From: Paracidovorax citrulli | Lineage (GTDB): Bacteria; Pseudomonadota; Gammaproteobacteria; Burkholderiales; Burkholderiaceae_C | DNA: 64,000 bases | Assembly: GCF_900100305.1 (NCBI RefSeq) | Contig: NZ_FNEY01000010.1 | Location: 1 to 64,000, forward strand | Reading direction: 5' to 3' | Shown here: positions 16,781-28,341 of the stretch, piece by piece | Position numbering within the stretch: the stretch's first letter is position 1 | Layout of the letters: each line of letters begins with the position of its first letter | Notes under the pieces: generated by a model | Database searches by the model: none | Told to the model about the DNA's origin: nothing | The model's input: the letters and a program-made list of their open reading frames with translations, nothing else | Program-made: the position numbers and the translations under genes

Positions 16781-17866
16781 ATGCCCTCTTACGAACACTT
16801 CACCGGCACCCGCCCCGTTTCCGAGCAGCATGCATTCGACACGGATGCCCTCTCGGCCTGGATGGCGGAGCATGTGGAAGGCTTCGAGGGCCCGCTGGCG
16901 GTGGAGATGTTCAAGGGCGGGCAGTCCAACCCCACCTTCAAGCTGAACACGCCGTCGCGCAGCTACGTGATGCGGGCCAAGCCCGGGCCGGTGGCCAGGC
17001 TGCTGCCCTCCGCCCATGCGGTGGAGCGCGAGTTCCAGGTGATGGGCGGGCTGGCCGGCACCGGCGTGCCGGTGCCGCGCATGTACGCGCTGTGCGAGGA
17101 CGAATCCGTGATCGGGCGCGCGTTCTACATCATGGAGTTCCTGCAGGGCCGCGTGATGTGGGACCAGGCCCTGCCGGACATGGACCCTGCCGCGCGCGGG
17201 GCCATCTACGACGAGATGAACCGCGTGATCGCGGCACTGCACACCGTGCCCTTCGCCGAGCGCGGCCTCGCGGGCTACGGCAAGCCGGGCAACTACTTCG
17301 AGCGCCAGATCGGCCGCTGGAGCAAGCAGTACGTGGCCTCCATCACGCAGCCCATCGAGGCCATGGACCGGCTCATGGAATGGCTGCCCGCCCACATGCC
17401 CGCGAGCGCGCGCGACGAAAGCCGCGTCTCCATCGTGCACGGCGACTTCCGGCTCGACAACCTGATGTTCCACCCCACCGAGCCGCGCGTGATCGCCGTG
17501 CTCGACTGGGAGCTTTCCACCCTCGGGCATCCGCTCGCGGATTTCAGCTACCACTGCATGGCATGGCACATCCCGCCCGGCATGTTCCGCGGCATCGGCG
17601 GCCTGGACCACGCCGCGCTGGGCATCCCCACCGAAGACGAGTACATCCGCCGCTACTGCGAGCGCACCGGCTTCGGCACGCCCGAGGCGCTGCGCGCGGA
17701 CTGGAACTTCTACCTCGCCTACAACCTGTTCCGCCTCGCCTCCATCCTGCAGGGCATCGCCAAGCGCGTGGAGGACGGCACCGCGTCCAGCGCGCAGGCG
17801 CGCGCCTCTGGCGAAGGCGCCCGGCCCCTGGCCGAGATGGCCTGGGGCTTCGCGCAGCGCATGTAG
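16781..17866 (+). CDS. APH-type phosphotransferase, ACAD10/LvaA-like
   Basis: This 361-aa kinase-fold protein belongs to the aminoglycoside phosphotransferase (APH) superfamily. The N lobe has FKGGQSNPTFKL and YVMRAKP with the ATP Lys, the catalytic loop is IVHGDFRLDNLMF, and the metal-binding Asp is in AVLDWELSTLGHPLAD. Enzymes of this subfamily phosphorylate the hydroxyl of hydroxyacyl-CoA so that a partner acyl-CoA dehydrogenase-fold protein can eliminate phosphate. An acyl-CoA dehydrogenase gene follows after 72 bp, supporting that role rather than drug resistance. A very weak Shine-Dalgarno (ACGGAA) is present. Confidence 0.85.
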   Translation: MPSYEHFTGTRPVSEQHAFDTDALSAWMAEHVEGFEGPLAVEMFKGGQSNPTFKLNTPSRSYVMRAKPGPVARLLPSAHAVEREFQVMGGLAGTGVPVPRMYALCEDESVIGRAFYIMEFLQGRVMWDQALPDMDPAARGAIYDEMNRVIAALHTVPFAERGLAGYGKPGNYFERQIGRWSKQYVASITQPIEAMDRLMEWLPAHMPASARDESRVSIVHGDFRLDNLMFHPTEPRVIAVLDWELSTLGHPLADFSYHCMAWHIPPGMFRGIGGLDHAALGIPTEDEYIRRYCERTGFGTPEALRADWNFYLAYNLFRLASILQGIAKRVEDGTASSAQARASGEGARPLAEMAWGFAQRM

Positions 17867-17938
17867 GCGCCGGCAGGCCCGTTCCGCAGCCCTCTTTCCG
17901 CGCACCCGCGCGGCCCGATTTCAACCGGAGACACCGCG

Positions 17939-19213
17939 ATGGATTTCGACTACTCCCCCAAGACCAAGGACCTGCAGGCGCGCCTGCTGAAGTTCATGGA
18001 CGAGCACATCTACCCGTCCGAAGCCGCCTACACCGCGGAACTGGCGGCCAACACGGCCGCGGGCCGGCGCTGGACGGCGCTCGACACCATCGAGAAGCTG
18101 AAACCCAAAGCCCGCGCGGCCGGCCTCTGGAACCTGTTCCTGCCGGTGGATTCCGCCGCGGCCTCGGGCTATGAAGGCGCCGGGCTCACCAACCAGGAAT
18201 ACGCACCGCTCGCCGAGATCATGGGCCGCGTGCCCTGGGCCAGCGAAGTGTTCAACTGCTCCGCGCCCGACACGGGCAATATGGAAACCATCGCCCGCTA
18301 CGGCAGCGAGGAGAACAAGGCCCGCTGGCTGCGCCCGCTGCTGGAAGGCGAGATCCGCTCGGCGTTCGCGATGACCGAACCCGACGTGGCCTCCAGCGAT
18401 GCGACCAACATCTCCACCCGCATCGAGCGCCAGGGCGACGAGTACGTCATCAACGGCCGCAAGTGGTGGATCTCCGGCGCGGCCGACCCGCGCTGCAAGG
18501 TCTTCATCACCATGGGCAAGAGCGATCCCGAGGCACCCAGGCACTCGCAGCAGAGCATGGTCCTGGTGCCCGCGGACACGCCCGGCATCCGCATCCTGCG
18601 CCCGCTCAACGTGCTGGGCTACGACGACGCGCCCCACGGCCACGTCGAGATGGTATTCGAGAACGTGCGCGTGCCGGCCAGCAACATCCTGCTGGGCGAA
18701 GGCCGCGGCTTCGAGATCGCCCAGGGGCGCCTGGGCCCCGGCCGCATCCACCACTGCATGCGCCTGATCGGCCTGGCCGAGCGCGCACTGGAGCTGATGT
18801 GCCGCCGCGCGTCCTCGCGCGTCGCCTTCGGCAAGACCGTGGCCCAGCAGACCGTGACGCAGGAGCGCATCGCCGAGGCCCGCTGCAAGATCGACATGGC
18901 CCGCCTGCTCACGCTCAAGGCCGCCTGGCTCATGGACGTGGCCGGCAACAAGGTCGCCAAGACCGAGATCGCGATGATCAAGGTGGTGGCCCCCAGCATG
19001 GCCTGCCAGGTGATCGACTGGGCCATGCAGGTGCATGGCGGCGGCGGCATGTGCGACGACTTCCCGCTCGCCTATGCCTATGCCGGCGCGCGCACCCTGC
19101 GCTTCGCGGACGGCCCGGACGAGGTGCACCGCAACGCCATCGCGAAGTGGGAGCTGGGCAAGTACTCGGCCTATGGGCGGGGGGTCGAGGTGCCGGTCAC
19201 GCGCGGCTGCTGA
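17939..19213 (+). CDS. acyl-CoA dehydrogenase family protein (ACAD10/11 or LvaC-like)
   Basis: This 424-aa flavoprotein has an all-alpha N domain ([21 protein letters not shown]), [16 protein letters not shown] as the FAD/substrate strand, [13 protein letters not shown], the acyl-CoA segment [21 protein letters not shown] and, near the C terminus, [15 protein letters not shown]. The length and Gly-rich MQVHGGGG region fit the ACAD10/11 clade. Ribosome site CGGAGA precedes the ATG. It is encoded directly after the APH-type kinase. Together they should convert hydroxyacyl-CoA to enoyl-CoA via a phosphoacyl intermediate. The natural substrate (for example 4- or 5-hydroxy acids) is unknown. Confidence 0.88.
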   Translation: MDFDYSPKTKDLQARLLKFMDEHIYPSEAAYTAELAANTAAGRRWTALDTIEKLKPKARAAGLWNLFLPVDSAAASGYEGAGLTNQEYAPLAEIMGRVPWASEVFNCSAPDTGNMETIARYGSEENKARWLRPLLEGEIRSAFAMTEPDVASSDATNISTRIERQGDEYVINGRKWWISGAADPRCKVFITMGKSDPEAPRHSQQSMVLVPADTPGIRILRPLNVLGYDDAPHGHVEMVFENVRVPASNILLGEGRGFEIAQGRLGPGRIHHCMRLIGLAERALELMCRRASSRVAFGKTVAQQTVTQERIAEARCKIDMARLLTLKAAWLMDVAGNKVAKTEIAMIKVVAPSMACQVIDWAMQVHGGGGMCDDFPLAYAYAGARTLRFADGPDEVHRNAIAKWELGKYSAYGRGVEVPVTRGC

Positions 19214-19267
19214 GTTGCCGCGGGGGATGACCGCGCCCCCCGCGCCCGCGGGAAGCGCACCGCAGCG

Positions 19268-21838
19268 TCAAGGCAGCAGCGTCAGTGCGTGCGACCACCG
19301 CTCCGGCCGCAATTGCAACGCTCGATATCCCCCCTCCACCCACTCCCCCCGCATATCCCGGTACCGCGGCGAGAACACCAGCCCGCTCTGCCCCGTCTGG
19401 TAAATGAAGCGCGAGGCCTCCAGGTCCGACAGGTCATAGACCGCCCGCAGCGACGCGGCATGCCGGTTCACGAAGGGCCCGTCCTTCTTGCCGGCGTCGT
19501 ACTGCCCCACGTTGACCGTATAGGCATCGCCCGGGGACGGCACCTGCACGTCGAAGAACCGGGCCAGCGCCGGCACGCTGCCGAAAGGCCGGTGCACGCT
19601 CAGGGCCGGGTGGGCGCGGCCCCACTGCCAGCGGGCGGGGTCGGGCCCCTGCTCCGCGGCCAGGCGGTCCAGCGCGCGGCCCAGGGCGTCGGCGGACTGC
19701 CGCTCGCAGCCGGCCGGCTGGCACCACCATGCGTCGTTGCGCTCGAGGATGCCCTCCAGGCCCGCACGGTAGTCGCGGCGGCCGTAGGTGGCGGTGAAGC
19801 GCTCGACGCCGATGCGCGCGGCGATGGTGCCGCGGGCCAGTTCGTCCACCCAGGCGGCGAAGACCAGCGGGGTGGCCCGGTCGGCGCGCATGGCGCCGTC
19901 GAATCCCTGCAATTGCGCGGCAGCAGCGCCGGCCAGCGGATGGGGGTGCCCCGCCAGCGCGCGCTGCAGGTAGGGCAGCAGGCGGAGGGTGGCGAGCGAG
20001 ACGACATCGCCCTGCAGGCGCTGCATGCCGGCCATGTCGATCTTTTCGGCGGCTTCGAGCTGCTGCGCGATGCGGTCGTGCCGGTAGGGCAGTGCCCAGT
20101 CCTGGGTCAGGAAATGCGGATAGCCCTCGGGCGTGATGCGCTGGTTGGCGGTGGCGATCCAGCCGCGGGCCGCGCCGTCGTCCTGAGGCGTCTCGGCATA
20201 GGGCAGCCAGCCCTGCCAGTCGTAGCGCGCCTCCCAGCCGGGGGCCGGCGCAACGCCGTTCAGGTCGTTGCCCGGGGCGCGCACGGGCACGCGCCCGACG
20301 GCCTTGAAGGCGATGCGGCCCGCGGTGTCGGCGGCTACCACGTTCTGCATGGGTGAGTGGTAGTCCGACAGGGCATCGAAAAGCTCTGCCACATTGCGCG
20401 CATGGTTCAGGCGCAGGCCCGCCAGCACGGTGCGGTTGTCGGCATCCAGGGCGCTCCAGCGCAGCGCGAGCACGGCGCGATGCAGGTCCAGCACGCGGCC
20501 ATGGGATTCGACCACGTCGCTCAGCACCGGGCCGTGCCGGGTGGCGCGCAGCGTCACCGCCACGTCGGGCTGGCCCTTGACGCGGATGGTCTCCTGGCGC
20601 TCCGTGAACTCCGCCCAGCCGTCGGGCGTGCGGTAGCGGCGCGGGTTGCCAGGATCGATCCGTTCGATGTAGAGGTCCTGCACGTCGGGGCTGGTGTTGG
20701 TGAAGCCCCAGGCCACGCCTGCGGTGCGGCCCAGCACCACGAAGGGCAGGCCCGGCAGGGTCGCCCCCACCACCTCCAGGGGAGGGATGCGCGAGCCGTC
20801 GGCGGCGCGGCCTTCCGGTGCATGCAGGGCGGCGTAGTACCAGATGGCGGGCGCCGAGAGGCCCAGGTGGGGGTCGTTGGCCAGCAGCGGCTTGCCGCTC
20901 GCGGTGCGCGAGCCGGCCACCACCCAGTTGTTGCTGCCCTTGCCTTCGTTGGTGCCCGCGTCGCTCACCAGCGCGCGCGACCATTCCAGCCATTGCCGCG
21001 TGCCGTCGCCCGCCAGGGCCGTCACAACGCCGGGCACGGCGGTGGAGGCCGCGGCGGATGTGCCTGGGGAAGCGGCCGTCGCGGCAGCGCCCTGCCCCGC
21101 GCCGCGGTAGATGCCCATGCCCCGGTAGAGCGCCGCCAGGTCCACGCGGGTGGCTGGCGGCTCGCCGGGGTAAGGGGGCAGCAGCTGCCACAGGCGGTCG
21201 GTGTCCAGCGCCTGGGCGAGCGAGAGGCGCGTGAATTCCTGGCCCCAGTTGCCGCCCATGTCCAGCGCCATCATCAGCGCCCAGCCCACGCTGTCCTCGG
21301 GGGTCCAGGCGTCGCGGCCGTCCTTTCCGTCCAGGGGCGGCACGCCCAGCAGCAGGAATTCCGGCGGCAGCGCCCGGCCGCTGCGGTGGAAGCTGCCGAT
21401 GCCGCGGGCATAGGCCTGGAGCGCCTCCTTCGCCGGGGCCGGCAGGCCGGCGTACTGGCGCCGTGCGGTGCCCATGATGTCCAGGGCGCGCATCAGCTTG
21501 TCGGTGTCCAGCGCGGCGGGGCCGAACAGTTCGGACAGTTGCCCGCGCATGAGGCGCCGGTTGAACTCCAGCTGCCATGCGCGCTCCTGCGCATGCACAT
21601 AGCCCATGGCGAACCAGGCATCCTGCGCGGAGGCGGCATGGATGTGGGTCACGTCGGAGGGGTCGCGCCGCACCTGCACGGGCGCCACGAGCCCGGGCGC
21701 GGAAAGCCGTCCGTCGAGCGCCGGGAAGCGGCTGTGCACATAGCACGCCACCACCGCGCCGCCGAGCAACGTGAGCGCCACCGCCGCGACGGCGCCCCAA
21801 CGCATCCAGGATCCTGCTTTCCACTGTCGCAACCGCAT
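19268..21838 (-). CDS. penicillin acylase family amidohydrolase (Ntn hydrolase)
   Basis: This 856-aa precursor of the S45 family matures by self-cleavage into alpha and beta chains with an N-terminal nucleophile. The predicted cleavage is before Ser302 in EGKGSNNWVVAGS. The N-terminal membrane/signal segment (16-33, VAAVALTLLGGAVVACYV) suggests periplasmic export or anchoring. Upstream pieces DPSDVTHIHAASAQDAWFAMGY and ERAWQLEFNRR are typical of the alpha chain. ATG at 21838 is preceded by GAGAGG. Members cleave penicillins, acyl-homoserine lactones or other amides; sequence alone does not decide. It is the last gene of a minus-strand cluster, 73 bp after the cyclase gene, and converges with the acyl-CoA dehydrogenase. 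Confidence 0.88.
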   Translation of the reverse strand: MRLRQWKAGSWMRWGAVAAVALTLLGGAVVACYVHSRFPALDGRLSAPGLVAPVQVRRDPSDVTHIHAASAQDAWFAMGYVHAQERAWQLEFNRRLMRGQLSELFGPAALDTDKLMRALDIMGTARRQYAGLPAPAKEALQAYARGIGSFHRSGRALPPEFLLLGVPPLDGKDGRDAWTPEDSVGWALMMALDMGGNWGQEFTRLSLAQALDTDRLWQLLPPYPGEPPATRVDLAALYRGMGIYRGAGQGAAATAASPGTSAAASTAVPGVVTALAGDGTRQWLEWSRALVSDAGTNEGKGSNNWVVAGSRTASGKPLLANDPHLGLSAPAIWYYAALHAPEGRAADGSRIPPLEVVGATLPGLPFVVLGRTAGVAWGFTNTSPDVQDLYIERIDPGNPRRYRTPDGWAEFTERQETIRVKGQPDVAVTLRATRHGPVLSDVVESHGRVLDLHRAVLALRWSALDADNRTVLAGLRLNHARNVAELFDALSDYHSPMQNVVAADTAGRIAFKAVGRVPVRAPGNDLNGVAPAPGWEARYDWQGWLPYAETPQDDGAARGWIATANQRITPEGYPHFLTQDWALPYRHDRIAQQLEAAEKIDMAGMQRLQGDVVSLATLRLLPYLQRALAGHPHPLAGAAAAQLQGFDGAMRADRATPLVFAAWVDELARGTIAARIGVERFTATYGRRDYRAGLEGILERNDAWWCQPAGCERQSADALGRALDRLAAEQGPDPARWQWGRAHPALSVHRPFGSVPALARFFDVQVPSPGDAYTVNVGQYDAGKKDGPFVNRHAASLRAVYDLSDLEASRFIYQTGQSGLVFSPRYRDMRGEWVEGGYRALQLRPERWSHALTLLP

Positions 21839-21911
21839 GGCTTCGCACCTCTCGAAATGGAGCACGATTGTCGTGCAGCGACGCGGCCGTGGGCGGACCC
21901 TGCTCGGGAAA

Positions 21912-22859
21912 TCAGTAAGGAGGGAGCGTGTCCCAGGTTTCCGGCAGCTCGGTGTCGGTGACGCCGAACCCCAGCGTGGGCGTGTCCGTGCGGCCGAAAG
22001 GCACGCCGAGCGCGATCTGCCCGCTGCCATGCAGCAGGCAGGCGGAGCGGCGCAGCGCCACGACGGTTTCGCTGCCGTCGAACCGCACCCAGCTGCCGTA
22101 GCTGCTGAGGTCGGTGAACACCACGGTGCCGCCGCGCCATTCGATGCGCGCGTGCAGGCGCGACACGCGCGGATCGGCGACCCGGACCGGCGCCTGCGAG
22201 CCCCGGCCCACGTGCAGCGGGCTGTCCGCCGCGCCGAAGGTGCGGATGGAGCCGGACCAGGCCAGCTCGATCCAGGTGTTGGGCTGCTGGATCGGCGCCA
22301 GCTCGCTCGCCAGGCCGGCGCGCTGCGTCAACGGGCCGTGCTCCTCGCCCACCCGCCAGTCCACCTGGTACACCAGCAACGGCTCGGCCCGGCCGCGCAG
22401 TTCCAGCGCGCCCATGCGCACGTAGCCCGCGCCGTCCACGCTGCCCGCCAGTTCCACGGTGGCGGCATCGGCGAGGATCTCGCGGGCGCCGGCGCGCTCG
22501 CACAGGCGGGAGGCGATGTTCACCGCATCGCCATAGGTATCCCCGTCCACCTCCACCAGCTCGCCGTAGGCCATGCCGACGCGCAGGTCCATCACGCCAT
22601 CCGGCTTGCCGGGCCGCTCGTGGTGGCGCCGGGCCATGTCCGCCACCGCGGTGACGGCGGAGGCTGGCTCGCCGAACACGGCCAGCACGCCGTCGCCCAG
22701 CGTCTTCACCACCCGGCCGCCATGGTGGCCGAGCGCGGCCGCCATCCATTCGGTCAACCCCGTCACCGCCGTGGTGGCCAGGGTGTTGCCCTGCGCCTCG
22801 AACAGCGCCGTGGTGCCGACGATGTCGGAAAACACGACGGTGTGCCGGACGGTTCTCAT
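21912..22859 (-). CDS. class III adenylate/guanylate cyclase with C-terminal FHA domain
   Basis: In this 315-aa protein the cyclase domain (1-170) keeps the catalytic set: metal Asp12 in VVFSDIVGTT, Asp56 in VKTLGDGVLAVF with the base-binding Lys just before, and GDAVNIASRL carrying the Asn and Arg needed for transition-state binding. It should therefore be active, unlike the cyclase-like domain of the kinase fusion at 2869-6804. The C-terminal FHA domain (about 215-305) has LHVGRGSQ, DPRVSRLHARI and SSYGSWVRF, and would bind a phosphothreonine peptide. No membrane segment. The LD-carboxypeptidase gene ends 9 bp upstream, so they are co-transcribed. Confidence 0.9.
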   Translation of the reverse strand: MRTVRHTVVFSDIVGTTALFEAQGNTLATTAVTGLTEWMAAALGHHGGRVVKTLGDGVLAVFGEPASAVTAVADMARRHHERPGKPDGVMDLRVGMAYGELVEVDGDTYGDAVNIASRLCERAGAREILADAATVELAGSVDGAGYVRMGALELRGRAEPLLVYQVDWRVGEEHGPLTQRAGLASELAPIQQPNTWIELAWSGSIRTFGAADSPLHVGRGSQAPVRVADPRVSRLHARIEWRGGTVVFTDLSSYGSWVRFDGSETVVALRRSACLLHGSGQIALGVPFGRTDTPTLGFGVTDTELPETWDTLPPY

Positions 22860-22868
22860 GGGCGGTGC

Positions 22869-25697
<2,829 letters not shown>

Positions 25698-25748
25698 ACC
25701 GTCGCTCCTCGTTCATCATCACTGCACGGGCGGCATGGCCGCCCTTCC

Positions 25749-25791
25749 CAAAACAGGCGTGCCGCGCCCGGAGACCCGGGCGCGGCACGCC
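25749..25791 (-). terminator. intrinsic terminator after the binding-protein gene
   Basis: A 15-bp GC-rich stem (25756-25770 with 25777-25791) and a 6-nt loop are followed on the minus strand by TGTTTTGGG. It lies 64 nt past the stop of the 25856-27016 gene and so separates it from the tadA cluster. Confidence 0.75.
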
Positions 25792-25855
25792 ACTGTATCG
25801 GAACCGGCGCCGCCGGCGGCGATGCCGCGGCGTGCCGGAGTCAGGCAGCACCGGC

Positions 25856-27016
25856 TCAGTTCAGCGCGACGCGCGCGTTGGCCGGGTAGTGGTAGAGCGT
25901 CACGGCGGGCGCCGTCAGCTCGCCCTTGGGCGTGAAGGACACGTTGGCGGTCACGCCCTTGTATTGGGTCTTGGCGATGAAGGGGGTATAGACCTTCGGA
26001 TCCACCGAGTCGGCGCGCTTCATGGCGTCCACCAGCACCATGGTGGCGTCGTAGGCGTAGGGGCTGTAGATCTGGAACTGGCCGGGGAACTTGGCGTCGT
26101 AGCGCTTCTTCCACTCCGCGCCGCCCTGCATTTTGGCGACGGACGCGCCGCCGGTGGCGCAGGTCACGTTCTTGAGTGCCGCCGACTTGGCGGACAGGTC
26201 GGGCAGTTTCTCGGTGCAGAGCGCATCGCCGCCGAAGAACTTCACGTCGCCCATGCCGAGTTGCTCCATCTGGCGCAGCATCGGGCCGGCCTGGGCATCG
26301 AGGCCGCCGTAGAAGACCGCATCGGGCTTCTTCGGCTTGATGGAGGTCAGGATGGCCATGAAATCGGTGGCCTTGTCGTTGGTGAACTCCTCGGCCACCA
26401 CCTTCAGGCCCTTCTGCATCGCCGTGGCCTTGAACACCTGGGCCACGCCCTGGCCGTAGGCCGTGCGGTCGTCGATGACGGCGACGGTCTTGAGCTTGAG
26501 GTGGTCGGCCGCGTAGATGGCCAGGGCGGCGCCCAGGGCGCTGTCGTTGGCGATCAGGCGGAACGTGGTCTTGTAGCCCGGCTTGGTCAGGTCGGGGTTG
26601 GTGGCGGCGGCCGTGATGTGGGGCAGGCCGCACTTGTCGTAGAGCGAGGACGCCGGGATGGAGGTGCCCGACTGCAGGTGGCCGACCACGCCAGCCACCT
26701 TCAGGTCGCAGAACTTCTGCGCGATGGCCGTGGCATGGCGCGGGTCGCCGGCATCGTCTTCCGCGGCGATCTCGAAGCGGATCTTCCTGCCGCCGATGAC
26801 GAGGTTCTGCGCGTTGAGGTCGTCCACCGCCATGCGCACGCCGTTTTCGGTGTCCTTGCCGATGTGCGCGATGCCACCGGAGACGGGGCCGGCATGGCCG
26901 ATCTTGACGGTCTGCACGTCCTGCGCGCCCGCGGGCGCAACGGCGAAGGCGGACAGCACGGCGGCAGCGGCCGCGGCACGGGGCAGCGAGGGGAGGAAGC
27001 GGAAAACGGAAGGCAC
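25856..27016 (-). CDS. branched-chain amino-acid-type ABC transporter substrate-binding protein
   Basis: This 386-aa periplasmic protein starts at GTG 27016 (AGGAG upstream), chosen because it gives a clean Sec signal peptide (FLPSLPRAAAAAAVLSAFAV, cleavage near APAGA-QD). The mature part is a type I periplasmic-binding fold: VKIGHAGPVSGGIAHIGKD, FEIAAEDDAGDPRHA, GVVGHLQSGTSIPAS and AVIDDRTAYGQGVA are LivJ/LivK-like. It should bind Leu/Ile/Val or a related small ligand. No permease or ATPase genes are adjacent, so it is an orphan component. A strong terminator follows. Confidence 0.9.
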   Translation of the reverse strand: MPSVFRFLPSLPRAAAAAAVLSAFAVAPAGAQDVQTVKIGHAGPVSGGIAHIGKDTENGVRMAVDDLNAQNLVIGGRKIRFEIAAEDDAGDPRHATAIAQKFCDLKVAGVVGHLQSGTSIPASSLYDKCGLPHITAAATNPDLTKPGYKTTFRLIANDSALGAALAIYAADHLKLKTVAVIDDRTAYGQGVAQVFKATAMQKGLKVVAEEFTNDKATDFMAILTSIKPKKPDAVFYGGLDAQAGPMLRQMEQLGMGDVKFFGGDALCTEKLPDLSAKSAALKNVTCATGGASVAKMQGGAEWKKRYDAKFPGQFQIYSPYAYDATMVLVDAMKRADSVDPKVYTPFIAKTQYKGVTANVSFTPKGELTAPAVTLYHYPANARVALN

Positions 27017-27048
27017 TTCGGAGGTCTCCTGACAGTCTCGGGAATGGC

Positions 27049-27070
27049 AAAAAAAGGCCCCGCTCGGGGC
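27049..27070 (-). terminator. intrinsic terminator after the candidate effector gene
   Basis: On the minus strand a GC-rich hairpin (GCCCC/GGGGC arms at 27057-27061 and 27066-27070) is followed by TTTTTTTGCC. It lies 90 nt past the stop at 27160 and just upstream of the binding-protein start, insulating that gene. Confidence 0.65.
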
Positions 27071-27159
27071 GGCGCCGGGGCTATCGTACCGGCAGTCGCA
27101 CCATTGCGGAGCGAACCGGCGCCAAATCGGTGCGGCCGGGTGATGCAGCCGCCAGCCGC

Positions 27160-28188
27160 TCACCCCGGAGCGCGCGGCGCCGGACGGGCCAGGGGGATGG
27201 GTGCCTTCGGCATCCAATCCACGGCCACGGGCAGGCCGAGCCGCGCGAACATGTCCGCCACCGATTTCAGATGCGCGAGCACGCGGTCTTCGTATTCGCT
27301 GAAGCGGCCGGAATCGTTGTCGATGCACAGCGTGCCGTCCGGGCGGGCATACAGCGTCCCGCTGATGTGCGCCTGCGGCAGGCCACGCGTGGCCTGCCAC
27401 GGCTCGGCGATGAGCGCGCCGCCCACCAGCGTCACGTGGCCCAGCATGAACTGGCGTGGATCGGGGTCCGCATTCCTGGTGGCGTCCTTCTCCTTCTTTT
27501 CCTTCTTTTCCTTCTTCTGTTTTTTCTCCTTCATGGCCGCCGGCGGCCGCGAGGCATCCTCCGCCTTCTTCCGGAGACCGGCCGCGACCTGTTCGCGCAC
27601 ACTCTCGGGAGCGCCGACCAGCACTTCACCGATGACCAGCGAACCGTTGGCGGAGATGTCCCACTTGTACTGGATGCGTTGGGCGCGCAGGTCGTCCAGG
27701 CGGAGCAGATCCTGCAGCGGGCCCGCGCCCGTGCGTGCGGCTTCCGCCGGCCTATCGACGCGCCGCACCGCCTCCAGGTCGGCCTGGCGGCGGATGAAGA
27801 ATGTGCTGGTTTCAGGACCCTGGTGCTCGGCGATGAGCACCCGCGTCGGGTTCACGCGCACCCGGCGATAGCCGTGCTGCGCCGGTTCGAGTTCCTGCTT
27901 CTGTATCGGGCTGCGGTGGCTCACCTGGCCATCCGCGCCGGTCTTTGCCTTGCCCCGCGCGGGCTGGCAACTGCCGAACCGCGCCGCCAAGGCGGCCTCC
28001 CGGCGCATCCCGGCCTCTCGATCGCGCTCCGCAAGCGGGCTCAGGTGCGGCGACGACAGCGAGCGCAGCAAGGGCGCCGCGGCGGGCGCGGACCGGCCCT
28101 GCGCCGCGAGGCGGCCCTCCGCATCCGCACTTCGCAGCAATGCTGTGGGCGCAGAGGAACTGGACGATCGGACGGCTGAAAGAGGCAT
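27160..28188 (-). CDS. unknown protein, candidate secreted effector, with Lys/Glu tract
   Basis: This 342-aa protein has no Sec signal. The first 50 residues are Ser/Ala/Leu-rich and poor in acidic residues (MPLSAVRSSSSSAPTALLRS...), as in type III effector N termini. A basic middle (110-200) is followed by a Lys/Glu tract (220-235, KEKKQKKEKKEKKEK) that could act as a nuclear localisation-like or disordered segment. The C-terminal domain (246-300) contains FMLGHVTLVGGALI and CIDNDSGRFSEY, which reminds me of the GH..L.GG...NxSGHY pattern in some toxin C-terminal domains. That resemblance is from memory and weak. It is transcribed divergently from rlhA. An imperfect PIP/hrpII-like element lies upstream. 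Confidence 0.55.
   Translation of the reverse strand: MPLSAVRSSSSSAPTALLRSADAEGRLAAQGRSAPAAAPLLRSLSSPHLSPLAERDREAGMRREAALAARFGSCQPARGKAKTGADGQVSHRSPIQKQELEPAQHGYRRVRVNPTRVLIAEHQGPETSTFFIRRQADLEAVRRVDRPAEAARTGAGPLQDLLRLDDLRAQRIQYKWDISANGSLVIGEVLVGAPESVREQVAAGLRKKAEDASRPPAAMKEKKQKKEKKEKKEKDATRNADPDPRQFMLGHVTLVGGALIAEPWQATRGLPQAHISGTLYARPDGTLCIDNDSGRFSEYEDRVLAHLKSVADMFARLGLPVAVDWMPKAPIPLARPAPRAPG
27492..27518. repeat. 9-bp in-frame tandem repeat encoding the Lys/Glu tract
   Basis: On plus, CCTTCTTTT occurs twice in tandem, then CCTTCTTCT, within a longer pyrimidine run (27486-27533). The unit is a multiple of three, so slippage would change the length of the Lys/Glu tract of the effector candidate without a frameshift. 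Confidence 0.7.
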
Positions 28189-28223
28189 TGGACTGGCTTG
28201 TGAAAGAGTTATGGAGGGTATGC

Positions 28224-28286
28224 AGGCTAGGGCATGCCGCGGGATTCGGGCAGGGCCGAGGCGAAGACGGGCGGCCCCGGGCCGAA
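28224..28286 (-). promoter_or_regulatory. imperfect hrp/PIP-like element with -10, upstream of the effector candidate
   Basis: On the minus strand TTCGG (28286-28282) and TTCGC (28265-28261) are directly repeated, 17 nt apart between the TTCG cores. The PIP/hrpII consensus has 16, so the spacing is off by one. TAGCCT (28229-28224), matching YANNNT, starts 32 nt after the second core, the usual distance to -10. It lies 36 nt before the ATG. Candidate only. Confidence 0.3.
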
Positions 28287-28327
28287 GTGCCGCGATGGCC
28301 CGGAGCGCCCCGGCGCCGGCCTCCTGG

Positions 28328-28333
28328 GATAAT
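28328..28333 (+). promoter_or_regulatory. extended -10 (TGGGATAAT), 8 nt before the rlhA ATG
   Basis: GATAAT with the TG extension at 28325-28326 is followed by CGCGCCCC and ATG at 28342. No Shine-Dalgarno is present; the predicted start of transcription is at the ATG. The identical nonamer precedes map. Confidence 0.5.
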
Positions 28334-28341
28334 CGCGCCCC

